Shown piece by piece: positions 22,523 to 31,545 of a DNA stretch of 64,000 nt. Where the stretch lies: contig NC_091293.1 of assembly GCF_038502225.1 (NCBI RefSeq), forward strand, positions 12,238,062 to 12,302,061. The letters are read 5' to 3'. Positions within the stretch are counted from its first letter, which is position 1. Every line of letters begins with the position of its first letter. The DNA is from Cherax quadricarinatus (taxonomy: Eukaryota; Arthropoda; Malacostraca; Decapoda; Parastacidae). The notes under the pieces were generated by a model. That model had not been told where the DNA came from, made no database searches, and was given only the letters and a program-made list of their open reading frames with translations. The translations under genes were made by a program, and so were the position numbers.

Positions 22523-23773
22523 CACACTGGCCGATTCCCACCAAGGCAGGGTGGCCCGAAAAAGAAAAACTTTCACCATCATTCACTCCATCACTGTCTT
22601 GCCAGAAGGGTGCTTTACACTACAGTTTTTAAACTGCAACATTAACACCCCTCCTTCAGAGTGCAGGCACTGTACTTCCCATCTCCAGGACTCAAGTCCG
22701 GCCTGCCGGTTTCCCTGAACCCCTTCATAAATGTTACTTTGCTCACACTCCAACAGCACGTCAAGTATTAAAAACCATTCGTCTCCATTCACTCCTATCA
22801 AACACGCTCACGTACGCCTGCTGGAAGTCCAAGCCCCTCGCACACAAAACCTCCTTTACCCCCTCCCTCCAACCTTTCCTAGGCCGACCCCTACCCCGCC
22901 TTCCTTCCACTACAGACTGATACACTCTTGAAGTCATTCTGTTTCGCTCCATTCTCTCTACATGTCCGAACCACCTCAACAACCCTTCCTCAGCCCTCTG
23001 GACAACAGTTTTGGTAATCCTGCACCTCCTCCTAACTTCCAAACTACGAATTCTCTGCATTATATTCACACCACACATTGCCCTCAGACATGACATCTCC
23101 ACTGCCTCCAGCCTTCTCCTCGCTGCAACATTCATCACCCATGCTTCACACCCATATAAGAGTGTTGGTAAAACTATACTCTCATACATTCCCCTCTTTG
23201 CCTCCAAGGACAAAGTTCTTTGTCTCCACAGACTCCTAAGTGCACCACTCACCCTTTTCCCCTCATCAATTCTATGATTCACCTCATCCTTCATAGACCC
23301 ATCCGCTGACACGTCCACTCCCAAATATCTGAATACATTCACCTCCTCCATACTCTCTCCCTCCAATCTGATATCCAATCTTTCATCACCTATTATTTTT
23401 GTTATCCTCATAACCTTACTCTTTCCTGTATTCACTTTTAATTTCTTCTTTTGCACACCCTACCAAATTCATCCACCAATCTCTACAACTTCTCTTCAGA
23501 ATCTCCCAAGAGCACAGTGTCATCAGCAAAGAGCAACTGTGACAACTCCCACTTTATGTGTGATTCCTTATCTTTTAACTCCACGCCTCTTGTCAAGACC
23601 CTCGCATTTATTTCTCTTACAACCCCATCTATAAATATATTAAACAACCACGGTGACATCACACATCCCTGTCTAAGGCCTACTTTTACTGGGAAATAAT
23701 TTCCCTCTTTCCTATGTACTCTAACTTGAGCCTCACTATCCTCGTAAAAACTCTTCACTGCTTTCAGTAACCT
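22520..23773 (-). mobile_element. RTE-type LINE, 5'-truncated
   Basis: Minus-strand LINE holding only the second half of the RT and the C-terminal region plus a 240-bp 3'UTR (22520-22760). The 5' truncation is at about 23773, where PLE-1 sequence begins. The 3' end adjoins the (TA)n tract, consistent with a short 3' tail rather than long poly(A). RTE assignment comes from the C-terminal LLRWFGHVERM...GRRGRGRPRKGW signature. Confidence 0.85.
22761..23773 (-). pseudogene. RTE LINE reverse transcriptase, C-terminal half
   Basis: Reading 23773 to 22761: KSFYEDSEAQVRVHRKEGNY, then LRQGCVMSPWLFNIFIDGVV, the catalytic LLFADDTVLLGDSEE, a frameshift near 23460-23480, then a 231-codon tail. The tail has FRYLGVDVSADGSMKDEV, LPTLLYGCEAWV and LLRWFGHVERMERNRMTSR. 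These are the RT palm/thumb and the conserved RTE C-terminus. The endonuclease and RT fingers are missing through 5' truncation. The frame is nearly intact, so the copy is fairly young. Confidence 0.88.
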
Positions 23774-24537
23774 AAGAGACAAGCCAGGGGGTGGAAATCT
23801 TTAGCTCAAGTACTTTCACACTTATCAGTGTTATCAGTGCATCATCAGGAGCTATGCAATGTTGCTAAAGAGTAACTAAGCAGGGAGAGACTTCTCAGAG
23901 TAGAGTAGTGCAGATGCGTCACCGGCCATGGTTACCCTGAGAATGTGGTCAGTGGTCGGTGACAACCCCACTCTACCACCATCCTCCTACTCCCCATATT
24001 GGGTAGGAGAGTTTAAGATGTCACGTATGAAATTATAAGATGTAATAGCCAGCCCCAAGCTTTTTCTAGTCGTTTATAACAGGTCATATGGGTTGAGAAA
24101 ATACATTTCTTGTTGTATATTATTCTGTACAACCTTTTTAAATAATAAGAGAAAGGAATAGAATGGGCTCTTTATCCATTTAAATGTCCTGGGGTACTCG
24201 AACGTTCTATCAAGGTACTCAGAAGTATCTCTTCCTAAATATTGTCTACTATTCTTCTCTGTGTTGGTTAATATGCCTGACTTGGGAATTTTCTATACAT
24301 CTATCATCTAAATTTCTAATTTCTATTAATACCCTTTAACCTCTCCTTATGTTATCTAGTAATCTTGTGTGCTTGTCACTGTATGGTACAGTACAGCTAA
24401 ACGCGTAATATAACCACACACAACTTACATGGAATGAAGTTTTGGCATGTAAACACTGGTCGGGCGTCACCAATCCATCAACCCACCTGGCATAATGAGC
24501 AATCCTGTGATTTTGTATAGCATTGTTGTTTAAGAAT
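23774..24537 (-). repeat. PLE-1 left inverted terminal arm
   Basis: Reverse complement of 43128-43868, including the PLE stop-codon neighbourhood and 3'UTR. The outer ends read AAGACAAGCC-like here and GGCCTGTCTT-like on the right. Arms differ by scattered substitutions and indels (764 versus 741 bases). It probably derives from a second, inverted, 5'-truncated copy, as is common for PLE insertions. Confidence 0.88.
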
Positions 24538-24544
24538 GTTTACA

Positions 24545-24796
24545 ATGGACTCTACTAAACAGCTATCGAGCATGTATAGGGAACTTAGAAGAGACAGACA
24601 AAACACGGAACGCAATCATACTAGGAAGTTAAATAACCTCATAGCACAGAGTGGTTGGACCACACACGTGAATCCGGAGTTTATGAACCTGTCTAGCTAG
24701 GAATTAAGCAGTGATCAACAGGCAGCACTAGGGTTTGGATTAAGCTTTGCGACCTCAGCTAATGACGTTAATTATGTAGACTTAGCAAAATCGTCT
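24545..24796 (+). pseudogene. PLE-1 protein, N-terminal piece
   Basis: ATG at 24545 begins MDSTKQLSSMYRELRRDRQN. The piece continues with NPEFMNLS and an ALGFGLSFA segment, matching the PLE N-terminal pattern in which an NLS...LG.GL.F block precedes the RT. An in-frame TAG at 24698-24700 interrupts it. It ends at the LTR insertion at 24797, after codons Ser-Ser; the frame resumes at 27501 with Cys-Met-Leu-Glu once the LTR element and one TSD are removed. Confidence 0.75.
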
Positions 24797-25106
24797 TGTG
24801 AAACAAGATTATTGGTAGGCTGTAAGTGGGAAGTAAATGATACGTCTTCGGAGGCTTCTTTACTTTATTTGTAATGTAGTGGTGGGTACACAGGCTTGTG
24901 TGCTGTGCCCATGGCCCGGTAGGGCCATGCCCATGAGAGGGAGAACTAGTAGGCCTTGTGTCTTGCTGCTAGGCCAGTGAGAGCGTGTGGGACCAGCATT
25001 CCACAGACCTGGGCAGGCCCAGAGAGCAGCACCTGAGTGGCACAAAATATGAACTAAGCTGGCAGACAGCCTAGGCTGTCTGTGCAGACAGTACAGGCTG
25101 TCTACA
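24797..25106 (-). repeat. 3' LTR (minus) of the non-autonomous element
   Basis: 310 bp, TGTGAAACAAG...GTCTACA on plus. It differs from its partner by scattered substitutions and lacks an 8-bp AGAGAGTG-type duplication found at about 27362. Confidence 0.9.
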
Positions 25107-27178
25107 TACGCTCGGTCACCTGCCACATGGTCGTCCCGACCATGTCTGGCGGCAAAAAAACTCGGTCTCTCTCTCGTAGGAACAGGGCACAGAACACAAA
25201 ATAAAAAGCATATATATACATAAGGACATTGAAAAAAAAAGACTTCCTACAGGGAGGGAAGAAAAAAAATCATGTGCGGTGTGCTAAACATCGTGGTCAA
25301 AGGCAGTGAGCATCGAGGGGCATCACTGTACGCCTTCCTGCGTCTGGACGGATACTGCAACACAGGAGACATCGCTGCGGCTGAGCTGTGACATAACGGG
25401 GTATGGTTTCCTCTAGAACGGTGAAGCAGACATCGTAGGAGTCGCTGCAGGTTTTCACTCAACCTGGGGCACAACATGCTGGTGCCCTCGAGTGAGGCGT
25501 CGTCAAAACTCGGCAACTGGGCAGGACTTCTGGCAAGTGACTCAGGAGGACACTTCTCGACTGGTACTGTCGCTGGGCTGTCACTGCCGGTGAGCATGGA
25601 GCGAGTCTTGGCAGAGACGGCTGGGCAAAACATCTGGGATTCGTAACATCATACACCAGACTGTAGTGAGTGAGCTAGCAGTCAAAGTGACATCATCTTT
25701 GTGCAGGCTGCTCACTGAAGCTTGTGACAGGAGGCTGAGACAGCGCCTGCCAACAGGGCTAATTGCGGCTTGATGAGTGTCATTCTCTTGGGAGTTGGAG
25801 TTATAGCAGAGGTTAGTCTAAGCGTCCCCCAGACTTGTTTCTCTACATATAACTGCACTCTGAAGGTCTTGGGGTGAAGTGAAACAAATCTCGATGGGAA
25901 TCGTACCAGGTACGATTCTGCAGAACATCACAAGCAACAAGCATAAGAGCTTTCTGTACAAAGGAGTTCACTCGCTTGGGGCTGAGTAATATCAGCTGTC
26001 AAACGTGCTGGTTACACCGGGTGACTTAGCGCAGTGGTGCTACTCAGGTCTGGCCGCAGACCACACTGAACACATGGAAACTTTACACACACCCGCGGTA
26101 CATGCGGTACAACATGGCTTAACTAGCAAAAGATGCTTTTCTGTGCAAAAAATTGACACTAAGCCATACACTAACATGTGAGAACACTGACTGAGAGGAA
26201 TTAATTAATACACGACATATATCTTCTCTCAGTCTTCTCAACAATACTGAAATAATTACTAGAACACTCGATGTGACATCATGTGATGTCAGGCACGATG
26301 TCGCAAGGTGATGTCAGCAGCATTGTGATGTCAGCAAACATTTCGAGGTGATGTCAGGCAGACATCGTGACATCATGAAGTCGGGCAGCAGCATCGGTGA
26401 CATCAATGTGATGTGGGCAGCAGACCACAGCATTAGGCCTGGGACATCTGGCTTGGTAACCCATGTGGCTTGTAGATCCACATGACATCGCCCACACCCC
26501 ATGTGGCATTGGGATCCACGTGGCGTCGTGATCTATGTGGCATGCTGATCCACATGGCTTGCTGTTCCATGTGGCTTGCTGATCCACGTGGCTTTGAGTG
26601 GCCTTGGGCACTCGGATACACAGCTCTGGCAATGAATTCACATGGATAACAGCAGAAAACACAGCAGAGGGAGTGATGGCATGGTGGTGTATGGTAGTGT
26701 GGTGGCGAGGAGCATGGGTGAGTGTATCGTGAGGGAGCATCTGGCCACTTCCTCCTCTCAAACCCACAACATGGCAAAACGCACACAGGACGCAGAAATC
26801 ACCACAAAACTCACCTCTGGCTTGCTGAAATAGCTGTGCTGAGCTGAACAACAATAGCAGAACATACAAGTGACGCTGAACATGTGACTTGAGAAACAGT
26901 GTGGGACGCTGTAGCATGGGGTCACTGGGATGCCACTTACAATTCTCGAAGAAATTCGGCAAATTTCGGCTAGATCCTGCTTGTACCTGTGTCTGGATGC
27001 TGAAACGTGCAGATACGACATCAGGATAACTCATTGAGAGACAGATGCTTGTTGTGTAGGGGGATGAAGTGAACAACTTCATTCCTTCCTTCCTTTCTCC
27101 AGGCAAACACAACTGCTGCAACCACCGCTTCCCACCATTTATAACGAGTTTGTTTGGTGTGGCAGTGGCTGCCACCAA
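25107..27178 (-). other. Internal region of the non-autonomous LTR element
   Basis: No retroelement protein is recognisable. Minus-strand open frames of 128 codons (25247-25633) and 274 codons (26354-27178) show no known domain. Two degenerate repeat patches stand out: TGATGTCA/TGACATCA words at about 26270-26415 and GATCCACATGGC-type words at about 26455-26595. The region may be a heavily rearranged gag/pol or acquired sequence. Confidence 0.55.
25125..25145 (-). other. Hairpin before the 3' LTR (minus)
   Basis: Perfect 9-bp arms ACATGGTCG/CGACCATGT around TCC, 18 bases from the LTR edge in the element's sense and followed there by GTGACCGAGC. It parallels the hairpin at 19761-19779. Confidence 0.7.
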
Positions 27179-27496
27179 TGTGAAACAAGATTATTGGTAG
27201 GCTGTAAGCGGGGAGTAAATGATACATCTTCAGAGGCTTCTTTACTTTATTTGTAATGTAGTGGTGGGTACACAGGCTTGTGTGTTGTGCCCATGGCCCG
27301 GTAGGGCCATGCCCACAAGAGGGAGACCTAGTAGGCCTTGTGTCTTGCTGCTAGGCCAGTGAGAGAGTGAGAGCATGTGGGACCAGCGTCCCACAGACCT
27401 GGGCAGGCCCAGAGGGCAGCACTTGAGTGGCACGAAATATGAACTAAGCTGGCAGACAGCATAGGCTGTCTGTGCAGACAGTACAGGCTGTCTACA
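27179..27496 (-). repeat. 5' LTR (minus) of the non-autonomous element
   Basis: 318-bp direct partner of 24797-25106. Immediately inside it (27152-27178) is a near-palindrome, TTTGGTGTGGCAG/CTGCCACCAA, that includes the putative primer-binding segment. Confidence 0.9.
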
Positions 27497-28097
27497 GTTT
27501 TGCATGCTGGAAAAACACGGTGACTTGACCCCTGATACATTTAATATATGCAAAGGTATGGTATATGGAACATTACTCCAGCCAGTGCTACCTAATTGCC
27601 AATTAAGATTCGCGAAAGCTTACAAAGAACTCAATAATGATCAGACTTTGCACCTCTCACGAGGTGATAAATCTAAGGTGGCTGTTATTATGGACAAAAC
27701 TAAATATTTAGAGGAAATGAACCATTTATTGAGTGATAATGAAACGTATGAACCGCTCATTAAAAACCCCACTGACCAAGTCAGCAGCCATTTTAATAAA
27801 CACCTTAAAACGTTATTGAAAGGGAATGATGAATTAATTAAATATCTGTCGGCTAGGTCAGCAACTCTACCATATCTATATGGTGTAATCAAGACCCATA
27901 AGCCAGGATACCCAGCCCGTCCCATTATTAGTTCAGTAGTCTCAGCAGCATATAATCTATCTAAATGGTTGGTTAAACTTCTAACTCCCATGGTTGGTAA
28001 GATCTCAGACGAACATATTAAAAATAATGTTGACCTCACTGAAAGGCTCCAGAAATTAAATGTCCCTCATCACTTTACCCTAATGAGTTTTGATGTC
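27497..28097 (+). pseudogene. PLE-1 reverse transcriptase, first part
   Basis: A roughly 198-codon frame with the Penelope RT landmarks: KSKVAVIMDKTKYLEEMNHL, LPYLYGVIKTHKPGYPARP, IISSVVSAAYNLSKWL and finally LMSFDV. The KTHKP...RPIISS block is diagnostic of Penelope-like RT. The frame stops at the G1 insertion (TSD ATGTC, 28093-28097) and continues at 42053 with TTLFTKVPLP, in frame. The RT would copy the element RNA; here it is split by about 14 kb. Confidence 0.9.
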
Positions 28098-28665
28098 TAT
28101 TACAACCCAGGAGTCCGAAGGCCTGTTATCCTGGGTGTAAAGGGAGCAAAATAAGCAGAGCAGAAAAACTTTTGACTTTTATTATCCTTCACCAAGCAAG
28201 AACAGAATTATGTACACTATATACACTATGTACAACAATAGGTATTAGTGCACTCCACGGTAAGTATTACTACCCAGGAGTCCAAATGGCCTGTTATCCT
28301 GGTTGTAAAGGGAGCAAAATAAACACAGCAGAAAAACTTTTGACTTATATTATCCTTCACTATGTACAGCGATAGGTATTAGTGCACTCCAAGGTAAGCA
28401 AGGCAGAATAGAAGCCACTAGAGAGCAGACCATGCTTCAACCAGCTCTAGAATGGGAATGACAAGGGCAGACAGGAGAGTGGTACCCACATAACCTCTAC
28501 GATTGCGAAAACCATCGTCTCATTGGCTGGAACCTGGGTACTGGTTGAACGACGGGGCCCCATCGTCAACCCTCAGTCCCCTGGTTTGCTGGTTGGGGGA
28601 GATAGCCTGTAAATGAGGGTGTGTACATGCACCGAATAAAGGTTACATACTCTTTGCATGCCACA
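28098..28665 (-). repeat. G1 3' LTR with internal duplication
   Basis: On plus it runs from TATTACAACCCAGG to GCATGCCACA. The terminal ~165 bp is duplicated in tandem (28098-28265 and again from 28266), making this LTR 568 bp against 424-432 bp for its relatives. Directly outside in element sense is the purine-rich CTCGGGGTGGGGA tract (28666-28680), the likely plus-strand primer. 28666-29070 holds no gene. Confidence 0.9.
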
Positions 28666-29070
28666 TCCCCACCCCGAGAAGGCTCAGGATTAGGCTCCCA
28701 CCTCCCAGTGGTAACCGTGCAGACATGGCACAAAATAGTGGGACCGCCTTTCCTCTCAACCATCCAACTCTTAGATAGAGCTCAGATTTTCTCGTGACAA
28801 AAAGCCAAACCCTAAACTCAGAGCGAGACAGCAGACAGTCGGGCTAGCTTAGGTCCAAGACACGGGTGGACGGTAGCCTGCATCCCCTCACTAAAAAAAA
28901 ACCCACACCAGGGGATAAAAAAAAAGAGCTTGGAAGGGGTTACCACAAGTAACCTAACACATCCTAACCTAATATATAATTATAAATAATATTGTTAGAC
29001 TCTAGATAAAGAGTCTGCCAACATATTCTCTTTGCCGGCAATATGTAAAATTCTCAGAGTAGGGTTTCAG

Positions 29071-30193
29071 TCATAGACTCCACCTCATGAGTCTCGTATT
29101 ATGGTTCTTTATGGCTTGGAGATATACTAGAGGATTGTGATCACTATAGACAGTGAGCACCTGCGAAGTCTGTCCCACGTATACATCAAAGTGCTCCAAA
29201 GCCAGTACCAGCACGAGGGCTTCTTTTTCAATGGTAGAGTAAGCCCTCTGATGCAGCTGGAATTTGGCAGAGAAGAAGGCTACAGGCTGCAACTCCTTGG
29301 CCCCGTTTTGCAATAGTACTGCCCCAACCCCAGACTCACAAGAATCAACCTGTAATGAGAAAGGTTTGGAGAAGTCTGGAAACAAAAGAATGGGTGCAGT
29401 ATGCAGTACACAATAATCTTTTTGCTTTGTCAAACGCATCCTGAGCAACTGAAGTCCAAATAAAGGGAACTTTGTGACTGGTAAGAGAGGTAAGATGGGC
29501 TACAATATCTGAAAAGTTCTTACAGAAACGTTGAAGAGATTCCCTATCTTGTGGAACTGGATAATCTTTAATGGCAAGAACTTTAGCAAGTTTAGGAGCA
29601 ACTTTACCACTACCTACTTCATGGCCTAGAAAAGTAACAGTGGCCTGGCCAAAGGAAGACTTAGATAAATTAACAGTTAAATGGGAACTCTGAAAAGTCT
29701 CAAAAAGAGCCTTAAGTCTAAATAGGTGTTGATCCCAAGTATCAGACACCACAATATCATCCAGGTATGCTGCCGTGCCTTCAAGTCCTTTAATAACCTG
29801 ATGGATAAGTTTCTGGAATGAAGAGGGGGAGTTTTTCATTCTGAAGGGGGTAACTGTATATTGACAATGACCTCCTGGAATTATGAAGGCAGAGATTTCC
29901 TTCGCTTTATCCGTCAAAGGTACCTGATAGTAACTTTTAAGGAGATCTAACTTGAACACAAAAGTAGCCTTACACACAAAGTCTATTACGTCATCCAGAC
30001 GAGGAAGAGGGTAAGCATCTGTAATTGTGACCTCATTCACCTTACGGTAGTCTGTACACATACGAAACCCTCCATCAGTTTTTTTAACGAGGATGCACGG
30101 TGAAGCCCATGGACTAGACTCCTCCTCCACTAACCAATGCTCTAACAGAAATTCTACTTCCTGCTGAAGTAGCCTCTACTTTTCAGGATTAGC
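29071..30193 (-). pseudogene. G1 reverse transcriptase and RNase H
   Basis: RT lies at 30193-29450: GGFRMCTDYRKVNEVTITDA, FVFKLDLLKSYYQVPL, then AAYLDDIVV as the catalytic box. RNase H follows: SLQVDSCESGVGAVLLQ, STIEKEALVLVLALEHFDVY and VYSDHNPLVYL. A frameshift near 29400-29450 joins the parts and a short deletion follows the YLDD box. It is Ty3/Gypsy-type by motif. No integrase lies downstream (toward 28666); integrase is upstream, as in G2. Confidence 0.9.
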
Positions 30194-30239
30194 TCTGTAG
30201 GGGGAGAGTTTAATAGGTTTAGAGTTTCTCACATCTACA

Positions 30240-30690
30240 TCATGATAACCTAACGTACATTTTTTTCGGCACATCCGAAAAAATATCAGGATGTGTCTCT
30301 AGAAGCTCGGTTAAACTTGTTGCTTGCGTTTCAGATAGCCCCACCATTAAAGGGCTAGGGTTCTTGAGGAGGACAGAGTTTGGAAGTTTGACATTAATTT
30401 CAGAAATTGAGTGCAAAGAGTCAGAGTCTTCCTCAGAGGTAGAGGACAGAGTCATTACTAGGACTTTATCTGGTGTATGAAAAGATTTTAATTGATTAAT
30501 GTGGTAAGTTTTAGTTTTTGAGGTCTTATGAAGGGGAGCTACCACATATTTTACATCAGATAATTTACTTACAATTTACATGGGTCCCGTAAATCTAACG
30601 GAGGTTCCTGCACCAACACCTTGTCTCCTTGATGGAAGGAGCGGAATTGTGCATTTCTGTCATACCTTTGTTTCATCTTATTTTGAGCTG
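30240..30690 (-). pseudogene. G1 integrase C-terminal end and linker to RT
   Basis: From 30690 leftward the frame continues the integrase tail (KMKQRYDRNAQFRSFHQGDK, VLVQEP), has a small deletion and shift near 30580, then TKTYHINQLKSFHTPDKV, an acidic Ser-rich linker and IFSDVPKK leading into RT. It shows the polyprotein runs integrase then RT. Its upstream part lies beyond G2 at 36862. Confidence 0.85.
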
Positions 30691-31116
30691 TGTGGCATGC
30701 AAAGAGAATGTAATCTTTATTCGGCGCATGTACACACCCTCATTTACAGGCTATCTCCCCCAACCAGCGAACCAGGTTGCTAAGAGTTGATGATGGGGCC
30801 CCATCGTTCAACTAGTGACCAGGTTCTAGCCAATAAGAAGATGGTTTTGGCAATCGCAGAGGTTATGTGGGTACCACTCTCCTGTCTGCCCTTGTCATTC
30901 CCATTCTAGAGGTGGTTGAAGCACGGTCTGCTATCTTGTGGTTTCTATTTCTGCCTTGCTTACCGTGGAGTGCACTATACTTATCACTGTACATAGTGTA
31001 CATATTGCTGTTCTAAATTGGTGAAGGATAATATAAGTCTAAACTTTTTCTGCTGTGTTTATTTTGCTCCCATTACACCCGGGATAACAGGCCATTTGGA
31101 ATCCTGGGTTGTAATA
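30691..31116 (+). repeat. G2 5' LTR
   Basis: 426 bp, TGTGGCATGC...GTTGTAATA. The ends are TG...TA rather than TG...CA. A TATAAG box-like word (GGATAATATAAGTC, near 31027) could be promoter sequence. Confidence 0.94.
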
Positions 31117-31545
31117 TGGGTAGCCTGTCCGAGAGCTGGAGCTGGACTTAGAGAAACGGTTGAGCTTAGGGTGAAGCTCGTAGCAGGAACATTGTGCAGC
31201 TTGCTGTCTGGCTTTGCATTAGCTTTGCCTACGCTTTACAAATTTTGCATGTCAGTTGCTTTATGGTCAGCCTTGCTATTGTGTGATCGTTCAACAGCTC
31301 GCTACTAGCTTGTTCGGTGTGCTCACTTCGCTACGGTCAATCTTCTAGAACAGTGCAGCTGTCTGGCATTGCTTTACAAATTTTGCGTGTCAGTTGTTAC
31401 TAGCCTGTTCGGTGTGGAGAATTTTGCAGTCAGCTTTGCTTGTATGCGTATTCTGCAATCGTACTGTGCATAGCTAAGCGTGTTCTGCAAATTAGCGTGT
31501 TACGTTGGGGTATTCTGCAATCGTACTGTGCATAGCAAATAACTT
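31117..31545 (+). other. G2 leader with primer-binding site
   Basis: Starts TGGGTAGCCTGTCC directly after the LTR, the primer-binding position; G1 has TGGGGGCCTGTCC in the same place. The leader holds imperfect repeats of a TTTACAAATTTTGC...GTCAGTTG segment and of GTATTCTGCAATCGTACTG. Confidence 0.75.

Larger units (their letters stand above)
24797..27496 (-). mobile_element. Non-autonomous LTR element (LARD/TRIM-like)
   Basis: LTRs at 24797-25106 and 27179-27496 are direct repeats with proper TG...CA ends; on minus they start TGTAGACAGCC and end GTTTCACA. They flank 2.07 kb. On minus, TTGGTGGCAGCC lies directly inside the 5' LTR in the primer-binding position. No protease, RT or integrase motif is present. 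The flanking 4 bases are GTCT on the left and GTTT on the right, a possible TSD with one change. It sits inside PLE-1 coding sequence. Confidence 0.88.

Noticed and set aside
25247..27178. Minus-strand frames of 128 and 274 codons as possible captured host genes
   Set aside because: No recognisable domain and partly built from short repeated words; kept only as an unexplained internal region.
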